A DNA stretch of 15,985 nt from Elusimicrobiota bacterium (GTDB lineage: Bacteria > Elusimicrobiota > Elusimicrobia > UBA1565 > UBA9628). Below, piece by piece: positions 1 through 6,771 of the stretch (positions within the stretch are counted from its first letter, which is position 1; the number at the start of each line of letters is the position of its first letter). The notes beneath the pieces are model-generated. The model was not told the origin of the DNA. It searched no databases and saw nothing but the letters and a program-made list of their open reading frames with translations. The position numbers and the translations under genes are program-made. The stretch covers positions 1 to 15,985 of the forward strand of contig JAGWRY010000418.1 in the NCBI GenBank assembly GCA_028869495.1, in the 5' to 3' direction.

Positions 1-253
1 AGGCGACCGCCTCGGCCAGCGCGCGCGACGCGCAGCCGGGCGCGCCGTCGAGCGCCTTGCGCGCCGCGTCGAGGTCGGGCCCGTCGAGCGCCGCGAGGAA
101 CGGCCCGCGCAGGCGCGCGAGGGCCTCGCTCTCCGCCTTGAGCAGGACGAAGCGCTCGTAGATCGCGGCGACCGCGGCGACCGAGGCCGCGATCAGGGCC
201 CAGATCACCCAGTTCCCGCCCGTCAGCGCCAGAGCCATCAGTATCGTCTTCAT
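1..253 (-). CDS. MotA/TolQ/ExbB-family proton channel protein, N-terminal part (runs off the left edge)
   Basis: Only the first 84 or so codons are in the window. The visible protein begins MKTILMALALTGGNWVIWAL and continues into a hydrophobic segment at about residues 8-32, followed by ERFVLLKAE. A Gly-Gly-x-x-x-W start, one membrane helix and an E-R-F/L-x-x-L motif entering a cytoplasmic helical segment is the usual N-terminus of TolQ/ExbB proteins. In that family the protein forms an inner-membrane channel that couples proton flow to an ExbD/TolR partner and moves an outer-membrane or gliding device. The ATG overlaps the TGA of the upstream HEAT lipoprotein gene as ATGA, and an AAGGA lies 3 bases upstream, so translation is probably coupled. 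The conserved channel helices lie beyond the window, so TolQ, ExbB and MotA cannot be told apart. An exbD/tolR homologue is expected further left. Confidence 0.72.
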   Translation of the reverse strand, partial: MKTILMALALTGGNWVIWALIAASVAAVAAIYERFVLLKAESEALARLRGPFLAALDGPDLDAARKALDGAPGCASRALAEAVA

Positions 254-1941
254 TGGTCCTTTTTCGGGTTGAGCTTGACGAGAGCGTCGAGGATCTCGGC
301 GCGCACGGCGGGGTCCTGCTCGCCGCCGAGCTCCTGCTGGAGGCGCAGGTACTCGTCGGCGCCGCCGAGCTCGCCGAGGTAGTGGTCCGACATCGCGCGC
401 ACGAACCAGTCCGGATTCTGATAGAGCTGCAGGAGGATCTCTCGGCCGAAGATGTCGCCCATCCGCCACATCGCGGCGGCGGCGTAGATGCGGATCGGCA
501 TCGACGAGTCGAGACGCGCCATGTTCGCGACCTGCAGTTCGGCCGAGTCGTCGCCGAGGACCAGCAGGGACTCGAGCGCGGCGAAGCGCAGGGTGATGTT
601 CGGGTCGTTCGTCTCGCTCTGGATCAGCGGCAGATAGCTGAGATCCTTCGTGTAGGCGAGCGCGACCAGCGCGGCCGCGCGCGTCTGCACGTTCGTGCCC
701 TGGCGCACGGCTTTCTCGAGCTCGGCCTGCAGCTGGTAGTCGGTCGTGCCGGCCAGACCCTCGGTCAGCAGGAAGCCCAGCTCCGTGTAGCGCGTCTTCA
801 GGTTGTAGCCGTCCAGCGTCGTCAGCTTGTTCAGGTTGCCGATCGACGCGTCGAGCGCGGCGGCCGCGTCGGGGCGCGCGTCCATGCGCTGGTCGAGCAG
901 GCGCAGCAGCTGCTGGTTGATGCGCGGGTCGATCATCTCCTTCTGCGCGCGGATGCGCGGCGCGGTGACGACCAACGGGTCGAGTTCGTAAGCGACCGCG
1001 CGGTCGAGAACGAGGTTGCCGGTCGGCACGGTCGGCGCCCGCCGCGGGCGCAGGGCCTCGGATTTCTTCTCGGCCGTCTCCTTCTTCGGGTAGAGCTTCA
1101 GCGCGGACACGCAGAACTCGGCGACGACGAAGTCGTTGCCGGTCTCGCCGTCGAGGCGGTTGAGCAGGATGTCGTAGTCTTCCGCGGTGCCGTAGTCGCC
1201 GATGTACTGGGCCGCCATCGCCTTGACCAGCCACGAGGGGCTGGTCAAGAACTGCCGCAGGCGCGCCAGCCCCGACGGGTCGCCGAGGCGCGCGAGGCCC
1301 GCGGCCGCGTAGACGCGCAGGATCGGCTCGGTGTCCTTCTCGGAAGCCGCCGCGAGCAGGACCTCGGCGTCGCGCTTGTGTCCCCAGACGACGAGCGACT
1401 CGAGCGCGGCGAAGCGGACCCCCGGATCGAGGTTGATCAGGGCCTCGTTGAAGATCTGCAGGTCGGCCGGGTCGTGCCAGCGCGCGAGCGCGATCAGCGC
1501 CGAGGAGCGCGCCTCGCTGTCGCGGCTCCATCGCGCCATCTCGACGAGCTGCCTGCGGAAGACCGGGTCGGTGTTGCCCGCGAAGGCTTCGGCGAGCGGG
1601 ATGCCGATGTTCAGGTAGCGGTTGCGCAGGTTGTAGCCCATCGGCGAGCCGAGCTGGAGGATGTCGCTCTCGGGGGTGCCGGCGGCCGCGGTGGACAGGT
1701 CGCGCGTGAAGCCGGCGTCGTTCTGCGCGAGGTCGACGAGCGCCGAGGTGATCTGCGCGTCGACCGGCAGGGAGACCGGCGTCGCGGTGGACAGGGCCAG
1801 AGAGCCGGGCGCGGCCTTCGGCGCGGCGTAGGCCGAGGGCGGCGCGCCGACCTCGACGGCCGAGCCCCCGCCGCAGGCGGCCAGCGCGACCGCGGCGAGC
1901 GCGGCCAGGACGGCCGGGAAGAAGCCCGAGGGGCGTTTCAT
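250..1941 (-). CDS. HEAT-repeat lipoprotein made of two homologous halves
   Basis: This 563-residue protein has a lipoprotein signal peptide: basic KR at 2-3, hydrophobic stretch 7-22, and lipobox L-A-A-C with Cys23 as the predicted lipidation site. A low-complexity Ala/Pro segment follows to about residue 60. The rest is alpha-helical repeats of the HEAT / PBS-lyase-like type, with repeated R-x-A-A-L-x-x-L and Y-A-A-A-x-x-x-R-x-G-D cores. Residues about 64-288 and 341-562 are copies of one another: GYNL at 102 and 378, RFAALESL at 176 and 452, W237 and W512, and PKK-acidic at 285 and 559. A charged linker at about 289-340 separates them. HEAT repeats serve as protein-binding scaffolds, so an envelope-facing adaptor is likely, but the partner is unknown. 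The coupled ExbB-like gene suggests an energised envelope complex. The ATG is supported by the signal peptide. No Shine-Dalgarno is visible, and a CATAAT box lies 7 bases upstream. Confidence 0.82.
   Translation of the reverse strand: MKRPSGFFPAVLAALAAVALAACGGGSAVEVGAPPSAYAAPKAAPGSLALSTATPVSLPVDAQITSALVDLAQNDAGFTRDLSTAAAGTPESDILQLGSPMGYNLRNRYLNIGIPLAEAFAGNTDPVFRRQLVEMARWSRDSEARSSALIALARWHDPADLQIFNEALINLDPGVRFAALESLVVWGHKRDAEVLLAAASEKDTEPILRVYAAAGLARLGDPSGLARLRQFLTSPSWLVKAMAAQYIGDYGTAEDYDILLNRLDGETGNDFVVAEFCVSALKLYPKKETAEKKSEALRPRRAPTVPTGNLVLDRAVAYELDPLVVTAPRIRAQKEMIDPRINQQLLRLLDQRMDARPDAAAALDASIGNLNKLTTLDGYNLKTRYTELGFLLTEGLAGTTDYQLQAELEKAVRQGTNVQTRAAALVALAYTKDLSYLPLIQSETNDPNITLRFAALESLLVLGDDSAELQVANMARLDSSMPIRIYAAAAMWRMGDIFGREILLQLYQNPDWFVRAMSDHYLGELGGADEYLRLQQELGGEQDPAVRAEILDALVKLNPKKDQ
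257..261 (-). promoter_or_regulatory. Shine-Dalgarno of the ExbB-like gene
   Basis: The minus strand reads AAGGA three bases before the ATG at 253, inside the last codons of the HEAT lipoprotein gene. The spacing is short, but the start also sits in an ATGA stop-start overlap, so termination-reinitiation probably helps initiation. Confidence 0.45.
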
Positions 1942-1948
1942 GCCCGAT

Positions 1949-1954
1949 ATTATG
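1949..1954 (-). promoter_or_regulatory. Candidate -10 box (CATAAT) of the HEAT lipoprotein gene, predicted leaderless
   Basis: CATAAT matches the sigma-70 -10 consensus at five of six positions, in an AT-rich island within GC-rich DNA. It ends 7 bases before the ATG at 1941, so transcription would begin at or next to the start codon. No convincing -35 is seen 16-18 bases upstream (TGGCGG at 17). The bases between box and ATG hold no Shine-Dalgarno. Confidence 0.42.
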
Positions 1955-2100
1955 GAATATGAATGCTCGGACCGCCATGTCCCGAGACGCGGAATTTACG
2001 CACCCGAAACAAATCCGACATGCGGCCCGGCTATATTTGATTTAGACGCGGCTGAGGACTTCCCCGAACGACATCGGTCCGCGTCGACCCCACCAGGAGC

Positions 2101-2133
2101 GCCGGCCCGGGACCTATACGGCCCCGGGCCGGC
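2101..2133 (-). terminator. GC-rich hairpin downstream of the hemE-to-GAF gene run
   Basis: A perfect 11-bp inverted repeat (2101-2111 with 2123-2133, loop of 11) begins 15 bases past the stop of the GAF-like gene and is the likely 3' end of that transcript. No run of U follows on the minus strand, so it is not a classical intrinsic terminator. It may act as an RNA-stabilising 3' stem or with Rho. The neighbouring CCCGGG at 2140-2145 could pair alternatively with either arm. The rest of the 1942-2148 gap holds only the promoter of the HEAT gene; I see no small gene in it. Confidence 0.45.
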
Positions 2134-2148
2134 CGATTTCCCGGGCCC

Positions 2149-2640
2149 TCAGAGCGGCGGCGGCGCCGGGCGCTCGACGTCGCGGAAGACCTTCAGCAGC
2201 TGCTCGAGCCAGCGCGCGTCCATGTCCTCGAACGGCGCCGTCGCGCGCGCCTCGAAGACGGCCCAGGGCTTGTTCGCCCGGTCCAGGAAGCCGACCGCGA
2301 TGCGCCCCTCCGCGCGGCGCGGGGCCCCGGCGAGCGCCTCGCCGAGCAGGCCCTCGAGCGCGACCGCGGAAGGCGCGGCCTCGGGGCGGGCGGGTCCCGG
2401 CTGGAGGGCCCGGCCGTCGGGCTGGAGCAGCCAGAAGCCGCACCAGGTCCACGGGCTCGCCTCGAAGGCGTCCCACAGCGCGTCGACGGCCTCGCGCATC
2501 ATGCGTTCGGGCTGGGGCGCGCGGCGGCGCCACTTCACGTCGAGGACGCGCTTGACCGCGTCGTAGCGGGCCCGGGACGGGCGCGCCTTCAGATTCTGTC
2601 CCGGCTTCGGGATCGGCGGCAGGTTCTCGTCGTCGTTCAC
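2149..2640 (-). CDS. Small GAF-like domain protein of unknown function
   Basis: Reading from the GTG at 2640 gives 163 residues. Residues 1-50 are basic and polar (Pro/Lys/Arg rich), with no signal peptide or membrane helix. Residues about 51-153 resemble a degenerate GAF domain: a first helix, then W-T-W-C-G-F-W-L-L (63-71), like the family's W-x-G-F-Y strand; a strand at about 113-119; K-P-W-A-V-F-E-A (124-131), like the usual G-V-L-D strand; then F-x-D-M-D-A-R-W-L-E-Q-L (137-148), like the closing F-x-x-x-D-x-x-x-L-E helix. GAF domains bind small ligands, and one branch is free methionine-(R)-sulfoxide reductase. The paired cysteines of that enzyme are absent (one Cys, at 67), so binding or regulation is more likely than catalysis. 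The GTG overlaps the rlmN TGA as GTGA and has a good Shine-Dalgarno. The assignment rests on pattern resemblance only. The open frame continues upstream through rlmN, but that part is out-of-frame shadow. Confidence 0.62.
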   Translation of the reverse strand: MNDDENLPPIPKPGQNLKARPSRARYDAVKRVLDVKWRRRAPQPERMMREAVDALWDAFEASPWTWCGFWLLQPDGRALQPGPARPEAAPSAVALEGLLGEALAGAPRRAEGRIAVGFLDRANKPWAVFEARATAPFEDMDARWLEQLLKVFRDVERPAPPPL

Positions 2641-3674
2641 GCGGCTTTCTCCAGTACGACCAATTGACCGCAGGCGCCCTCGACGTCGCGCCCGAGGTTC
2701 TGCCGGACCGTCGCCTTGAAGCCGGCGTCCATCACGAGGGCCTGGAAGCGGCGCGCGTCGGCCTCGTCGGTCGGCCGGTGCGGGGTGTCGGTCTGGTTGA
2801 AGACGATCAGGTTGACGTGCAGGAGGGCCGGACGCCCGATCCCGCGGAGCCAGCGCACGAGGGCCTCGGCGTCCTGCGGGCGGTCGTTCTCCCCCTTGAG
2901 CAGGACGTACTCGAAGAAGACCTTGCGGTTCGTCAGCGCGAGATACTCCTTGAGAGCCTCGGCGAGCTTGGCGAGCGGGTAGGCCTTGTTCAGCGGGACC
3001 AGACGCGTCCTCAGCTCGTCGGTCGCGGCGTGCAGGGACAGCGCGAGGTTGATCTGCGGGAAGTCGCGCCCGAATTGGACGATCTTCGGCGCGATCCCGG
3101 ACGTCGAGACCGACACGTGCCGCGCGCCGATGGCGAGCCCCTTCTGGTCGGTCAGCAGGCGCAGGCTCTCGGCGGTCTGCTCGTAGCAGGCGAACGGCTC
3201 GCCCATCCCCATGTAGACGACGTTGTCGAGGCGCCCCTCGAGCCCCTCGCGGCGCATGTAGCCGCGCCAGAAAAGGACCTGGTCGGCGATCTCCTCCGGC
3301 GTCAGATTGCGCGTCAGGCTCATCAGGCCGGTCGCGCAGAACGTGCAGCCGATCGCGCAGCCGACCTGGGTCGAGATGCAGGTCGTCCAGCGCGTCGGGC
3401 TCGGGCGCAGGAGGACGCTCTCGACGACCTTCCCGTCGCGCAGGACCAGCAGGGCCTTGCGCGCGCGCCCGTCCGGGGAGACCTCGACGCGGCGCTCGGT
3501 CAGCGACCAGAACGGAGCCTTCTCCTCGAGCGCGGCGCGCGCGGCCGCCGGGAGGACGGAGATCTCCTCGTAGGAGGAGACGGCCTGGTCGTACGCGGCG
3601 CGGCGGATCTGGTCCCAGCGCCAGGCCGGGAGGCCCAGCTCCTTCAGCGCGGCCCGGACCTTGGCCGGATCCAT
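2637..3674 (-). CDS. rlmN: Dual-specificity RNA methyltransferase RlmN (radical SAM)
   Basis: RlmN methylates C2 of an adenosine in the peptidyl-transferase region of 23S rRNA (A2503 in E. coli numbering) and A37 of some tRNAs, using radical SAM chemistry. The 345-residue length is normal. An N-terminal accessory region covers about 1-90. The radical-SAM cluster motif is C-A-I-G-C-T-F-C, with Cys106, Cys110 and Cys113. The family's two mechanistic cysteines are also present: Cys99 in T-T-C-I-S-T-Q-V-G-C, and Cys335 in A-C-G-Q-L near the C-terminus, which forms the methylated intermediate. M-G-M-G-E-P (155-160) and S-L-H-A (213-216) are typical SAM-site motifs. All key residues are intact, so the enzyme should be active. 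It starts directly after the TAG of the mgtC-like gene with no gap, and its TGA overlaps the next gene's GTG, so it is internal to an operon. The related rRNA methylase Cfr is less likely, given the RlmN-like context and housekeeping neighbours. Confidence 0.96.
   Translation of the reverse strand: MDPAKVRAALKELGLPAWRWDQIRRAAYDQAVSSYEEISVLPAAARAALEEKAPFWSLTERRVEVSPDGRARKALLVLRDGKVVESVLLRPSPTRWTTCISTQVGCAIGCTFCATGLMSLTRNLTPEEIADQVLFWRGYMRREGLEGRLDNVVYMGMGEPFACYEQTAESLRLLTDQKGLAIGARHVSVSTSGIAPKIVQFGRDFPQINLALSLHAATDELRTRLVPLNKAYPLAKLAEALKEYLALTNRKVFFEYVLLKGENDRPQDAEALVRWLRGIGRPALLHVNLIVFNQTDTPHRPTDEADARRFQALVMDAGFKATVRQNLGRDVEGACGQLVVLEKAA
2649..2652 (-). promoter_or_regulatory. Shine-Dalgarno fixing the GTG start of the GAF-like gene
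   Basis: GGAG lies 8 bases before the GTG at 2640, inside the last codons of rlmN. The surrounding GGAGAAAGCCGC closely resembles the mgtC-like gene's start region (GGAGAAACCGCC). It supports this GTG rather than any of the far-upstream in-frame starts. Confidence 0.55.
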
Positions 3675-4307
3675 CTAGTAGGTCAGCTCCCGCACGTGCT
3701 TGCTCTCGAGCAGCTTGCGCACGACGTTCTTCTGCTCGAGGCGCGGCCCGGACACGTACCACTCGCTGAGGTACATCCCGTCCTTCTTCATCAGCTTGCG
3801 GCGCAGGACCTTCACGTCCGCGTCGCGGAAGACCGTCTTGATCTGCTCGAGGCAGTCGTCGTCGAGCTCCGACGCGATCCGGAACGTGTGGCGCTGGCGG
3901 AGCTCGTCGACCCACTCGTCGAGGCGCGGGAAGACCGACTGCACGACCAGCACCAGGACCGTCGTCGCCGCGGCGATCTCGTAGTCGCCGGCGCCGGCGG
4001 CCATCCCGACCGCCGCGACGACCCAGATCGTCGCCGCGGTCGTCAGCCCCTTCACCTGCTCCCCGTCGCGCATGATCGCGCCCGCGCCGAGGAAGCCGAC
4101 GCCGGCGACGATCTGCGCGATCAGATGCGCGTCGCGCAGGATGTAGAGGCGCATGTTCATCACGGTGAAGAGCGCGGCGCCGACGCAGATCAGGATGTTC
4201 GTGCGCAGGCCGGCGGCCTTGTCGGAGAGCTCTCGCTCCAGGCCGATGGCCGCGCCGAGGAGCAGCGCGACGGAGAGGCTAAGCGAGTCCTGCAGGAAGG
4301 GGCTCAT
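3675..4307 (-). CDS. MgtC/SapB-family membrane protein
   Basis: The 210-residue protein has about five membrane segments (roughly 8-23, 37-50, 63-80, 88-105, 110-124). MgtC-family hallmarks are G-L-E-R-E at 22-26, A-G-L-R-T at 32-36, and the Gly-rich G-V-G-F-L-G-A-G-A-I-M-R with a following G-L-T-T-A-A-T-I-W-V at about 69-96. A soluble C-terminal domain (about 135-210) with alternating strands and helices resembles the ACT-like tail of longer MgtC proteins. Family members are linked to survival under low magnesium and to inhibition of F-ATPase in intracellular pathogens, but most environmental homologues have no tested role and are not Mg transporters. The start overlaps the end of hemG by 29 bp, and a GGGAG lies 8 bases before the ATG, so this gene has its own ribosome-binding site inside hemG. 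It abuts rlmN with no spacing. Confidence 0.93.
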   Translation of the reverse strand: MSPFLQDSLSLSVALLLGAAIGLERELSDKAAGLRTNILICVGAALFTVMNMRLYILRDAHLIAQIVAGVGFLGAGAIMRDGEQVKGLTTAATIWVVAAVGMAAGAGDYEIAAATTVLVLVVQSVFPRLDEWVDELRQRHTFRIASELDDDCLEQIKTVFRDADVKVLRRKLMKKDGMYLSEWYVSGPRLEQKNVVRKLLESKHVRELTY

Positions 4308-5733
4308 GGCGGTTTCTCCCGCGCCGGCCGCCGAGGGCCCGCTCGGCCGCGCGGAGGCCGGAGCGGACGCAGTCGGGAAGGCCGACGCCGAAATACGAGC
4401 AGCCCGCCAGCACCAGGCCGGGATGCCCTCTGAGGCACGACGCGAGGCGCTCGAGGCGCTGGGCGTGCCCGACGTCGTACTGCGGGTTCGCCTTCAGCCA
4501 GCGCGCGGTCTTGGCCGCCTCGGGGACGGCGTCGCCGAGGCCGAGCGCGCGGGAGAGGTCCCGGCGCGCGCGGTCCTCGATGCGCGTGACCGCCGCCTCG
4601 GCCTCGGCCTCGCGGCCGGCGCCGCCGACGAAGGCGCGCACGACGACCTTGCCGGACGGCGCCCGCGCCGGGAACTTGCTCGACGAGTACGTCGCGGCCG
4701 TGATCGCCGCCTCCTCGCCGCGCGCGACGAGGAAGCCGAAGCCCCGCGGCGGGCGCGGGAAGGCGGACGCGCCGTAGATCAGCGTCGTCGTCGCGGTCGA
4801 CACGAACGGGATGCCGCGCAGGCGCTCGGCGAGCTCGAAATCGAGGCCCTCGACCGCGTCGGCCAGCGCGGGCGCGGGCGCCGCGGCGACGACCGCGTCG
4901 GCGTCGAAGACGCCGCGCGGGGTGACGACCTCCCAGCGGCCGCCGCGGCGACGCACGGCCTGGGCCGGGCAGTCGACTCGCACCGAGCCGGCGGGCAGGG
5001 ACTTGGCCAGGGCCTCGATCGCGCGCGAGAGCCCGCCCTTGAGCGTCATGAAGGTCGTGATCCCGGGACGCGCCGCCGCGCGGCGCCCGCCGCCGGTCCA
5101 CAGCGCGCGCGCCAGGCCGCCGCGCTTCTCCAGCTCGAGCAGCTGCGGGAACGTGCTGCGCACGCTCATCTTCTCCGCGTCGCCGGCGAAGATGCCGGCC
5201 AGCATCGGCGCGACGAGGACGTCGAGCGCCTCGGCGCCGAGGCGGCGGCGCGTGAAGTCGGCCAGCGACTCGTCGTCGTCGTCGCGGCGCGGCGGGATCA
5301 GGGGCTCGAGCGCCATCCTCAGCTTCGCGCGCGCCGAAAAGAGGGGCGAAAACAGGAACGGGAGCAGCTTCGTCGGCGTGATCAGGCGCATCCCGGCCGG
5401 CAGGGGGCGCAGGCGTCCCCCGGTCAGGACGCTGACGCCCGCGTCCGGCGACGTGCCGATCAGCTCGCCCTCGAGCCCGAGCTCGCGCACGAGGTCCAGC
5501 ATCTCGGGCTTCAGCGTCACGAAGCTGTCGGGGCCCGTCTCGACGACGGCGCCGCCGACGCTCTCGCTGCGCACCTTGCCGCCGATGCGCGGCGAGGCCT
5601 CGAGGACGACGACCTCGACCGGGCGCCCCTCGCGCTCCCCGCGGCGGACCAGCTCGCGCGCGGCGACCAGGCCCGTGATCCCGGCGCCGATCACGACGAC
5701 CTTGCGCGGCGGCTCGGGGCGCTCGCGTCTCAT
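4279..5733 (-). CDS. hemG: FAD-dependent protoporphyrinogen/coproporphyrinogen III oxidase (HemG/HemY type)
   Basis: The 484-residue flavoprotein carries out the six-electron oxidation of protoporphyrinogen IX or coproporphyrinogen III late in heme synthesis, using O2. A Rossmann FAD motif V-V-V-I-G-A-G-I-T-G-L lies at 12-22, with the ribose-binding acidic residue E45 in V-L-E-A-S-P-R-I-G-G. G-P-D-S-F at 67-71 is typical of this family, and the C-terminal FAD motif is A-G-C-S-Y-F-G-V-G-L-P-D-C-V-R-S-G at 443-459. Length matches HemY/PPOX. It is unrelated to the small flavodoxin-like E. coli HemG. Which porphyrinogen it prefers cannot be read here; Gram-positive CgoX enzymes share the fold. 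The ATG at 5733 overlaps the hemE TGA as ATGA and lies just before the FAD motif, which supports the start. The open frame extends upstream through hemE, but that part is shadow. The C-terminus overlaps the mgtC-like gene by 29 bp. Confidence 0.93.
   Translation of the reverse strand: MRRERPEPPRKVVVIGAGITGLVAARELVRRGEREGRPVEVVVLEASPRIGGKVRSESVGGAVVETGPDSFVTLKPEMLDLVRELGLEGELIGTSPDAGVSVLTGGRLRPLPAGMRLITPTKLLPFLFSPLFSARAKLRMALEPLIPPRRDDDDESLADFTRRRLGAEALDVLVAPMLAGIFAGDAEKMSVRSTFPQLLELEKRGGLARALWTGGGRRAAARPGITTFMTLKGGLSRAIEALAKSLPAGSVRVDCPAQAVRRRGGRWEVVTPRGVFDADAVVAAAPAPALADAVEGLDFELAERLRGIPFVSTATTTLIYGASAFPRPPRGFGFLVARGEEAAITAATYSSSKFPARAPSGKVVVRAFVGGAGREAEAEAAVTRIEDRARRDLSRALGLGDAVPEAAKTARWLKANPQYDVGHAQRLERLASCLRGHPGLVLAGCSYFGVGLPDCVRSGLRAAERALGGRRGRNRHEPLPAGLA
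4316..4320 (-). promoter_or_regulatory. Shine-Dalgarno of the mgtC-like gene, inside hemG
   Basis: GGGAG sits 8 bases before the ATG at 4307, within the hemG coding region. It decides the start and shows that a classical Shine-Dalgarno is used at this internal operon position, unlike the first genes of the transcription units. Confidence 0.6.
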
Positions 5734-6758
5734 CGCGCGCTCAGCTCGTGGACCCAAGCCGCCGCTTCGCGCACGCGCGCGACCGGCGTCCCCGGCAGGA
5801 TCCCGTGGCCCAGGTTGAAGACATGTCCGTTCCGTTTTCCGTTGCGGTCCAGAACGTTCTTCACGGCCTTCTTCAAAGCCTTCCGTCCGGAGAACAGAAG
5901 AACAGGGTCGAGATTGCCTTGCACGGGCCTTTTCCCGAGGCGGCGCCGGGCGGCGTCGAGATCGATGCGCCAGTCCACGCCGATCACGTCGCCGCCCGCC
6001 GCGGCGAAGTCCTCGAGGAAGCCCGCCGTGCCGGTGCCGAAGGAGACCGTCGGCACGCCGGTCTTGGCGACCTCGGCGAGCACCCAGGCCGAGTGCGGGC
6101 GCACGCCGCGCCGGTACTGCTCCGGCGAGAGCGCGCCGACCCAGGAGTCGAAGAGTTGGACCGCCTCGGCCCCCGCCGCGACCTGCGCCTTCAGGTACGC
6201 CGCGGTGACCGCGCGGACCTTGCGCATCAGGCGGTCCCACAGGTCCGGGCGGTCGGTCATCAGGGCTTTCACCCGCTCGTAGTTCTTCGACGGACCGCCC
6301 TCGACCATGTAGCTGGCGATCGTGAAGGGCGCGCCGGCGAAGCCGATCAGCGGGACCTTCCCCGCGAGCTCGCGGCGGATCAGGCGCACCGCCTCGTAGA
6401 CGCAGCCGAGCCCGTCGGCGGCCTCGGCGCCGGGCAGGCGCGCGACGTCGCGCTCGGTCCGCACCGGGTCGAGGATCTCCGGGCCCGGCGAGAAGCGCAG
6501 CCTCAGCCCCATCGGCTCGACCGGCAGGAGGATGTCGGCGAACAGGATCGCCGCGTCCACCGGCAGGGCGCGCACCGGCTGGAGGGTGACCTCGCAGGCC
6601 AGCGCCGGCGTCTTGGCCAGCGCCAGGATCGAGTGCGACCGGCGCAGGGCCCGGTACTCGGCCATGTAGCGCCCGGCCTGGCGCATGAACCAGACGGGGG
6701 TCGCGTCGACGGGCAGGCCGCGGCAGGCGCGCAAAAAACGCCGCGTTTCGCTCGGCAT
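5730..6758 (-). CDS. hemE: Uroporphyrinogen III decarboxylase
   Basis: HemE removes four acetate carboxyl groups from uroporphyrinogen III to give coproporphyrinogen III in the cytoplasm, without a cofactor. The 342-residue length is standard. P-V-W-F-M-R-Q-A-G-R-Y is at 21-31, with substrate-binding Arg26 and Arg30. Asp75 in I-L-F-A-D-I-L-L-P is the central pyrrole-NH ligand. F-A-G-A-P-F-T is at 140-146 with Y150 just after, Ser205 is in F-D-S-W-V-G, and His318 is in N-L-G-H-G-I. All catalytic residues are intact. It is first in the run hemE-hemG-mgtC-rlmN-GAF, and its stop overlaps the hemG start. AAAAGGA directly abuts the ATG, too close for a normal Shine-Dalgarno, and a TATCAT box lies 7 bases upstream, so the message may be leaderless. 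The part encoding about residues 274-313 (5821-5940) is clearly lower in G+C (about 53-58%) than its surroundings. Confidence 0.97.
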   Translation of the reverse strand: MPSETRRFLRACRGLPVDATPVWFMRQAGRYMAEYRALRRSHSILALAKTPALACEVTLQPVRALPVDAAILFADILLPVEPMGLRLRFSPGPEILDPVRTERDVARLPGAEAADGLGCVYEAVRLIRRELAGKVPLIGFAGAPFTIASYMVEGGPSKNYERVKALMTDRPDLWDRLMRKVRAVTAAYLKAQVAAGAEAVQLFDSWVGALSPEQYRRGVRPHSAWVLAEVAKTGVPTVSFGTGTAGFLEDFAAAGGDVIGVDWRIDLDAARRRLGKRPVQGNLDPVLLFSGRKALKKAVKNVLDRNGKRNGHVFNLGHGILPGTPVARVREAAAWVHELSAR

Positions 6759-6764
6759 TCCTTT

Positions 6765-6770
6765 TATGAT
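6765..6770 (+). promoter_or_regulatory. Candidate -10 box (TATGAT) for cdh
   Basis: TATGAT matches five of six -10 positions and ends 14 bases before the GTG at 6785, predicting a leader of about 7 bases. It overlaps the -10 of hemE on the other strand. The -35 region would fall within hemE codons and shows no clear match. Confidence 0.35.
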
Positions 6771-6771
6771 A
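6766..6771 (-). promoter_or_regulatory. Candidate -10 box (TATCAT) for hemE
   Basis: On the minus strand TATCAT ends 7 bases before the hemE ATG. It shares the palindrome TGATATCA (6767-6774) with the divergent -10 of cdh. No good -35 is visible 16-18 bases upstream, where the sequence is already inside the cdh coding region. Confidence 0.4.

Noticed and set aside
1940..2566. Plus-strand open frame across the 1942-2148 gap
   Set aside because: Mostly antisense to the GAF-like gene, with Ser/Arg/Ala-rich sequence, no recognisable domain and no ribosome-binding site.
2641..3915. Upstream extension of the GAF-like gene's frame to 3915
   Set aside because: That part is Arg/Pro/Ala-rich shadow of rlmN and the mgtC-like gene. 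The GTG at 2640 with Shine-Dalgarno and GTGA overlap is the credible start.
5734..6240. Upstream extension of the hemG frame into hemE
   Set aside because: The FAD motif begins 11 residues after the ATG at 5733. Upstream translation is low-complexity shadow of hemE.
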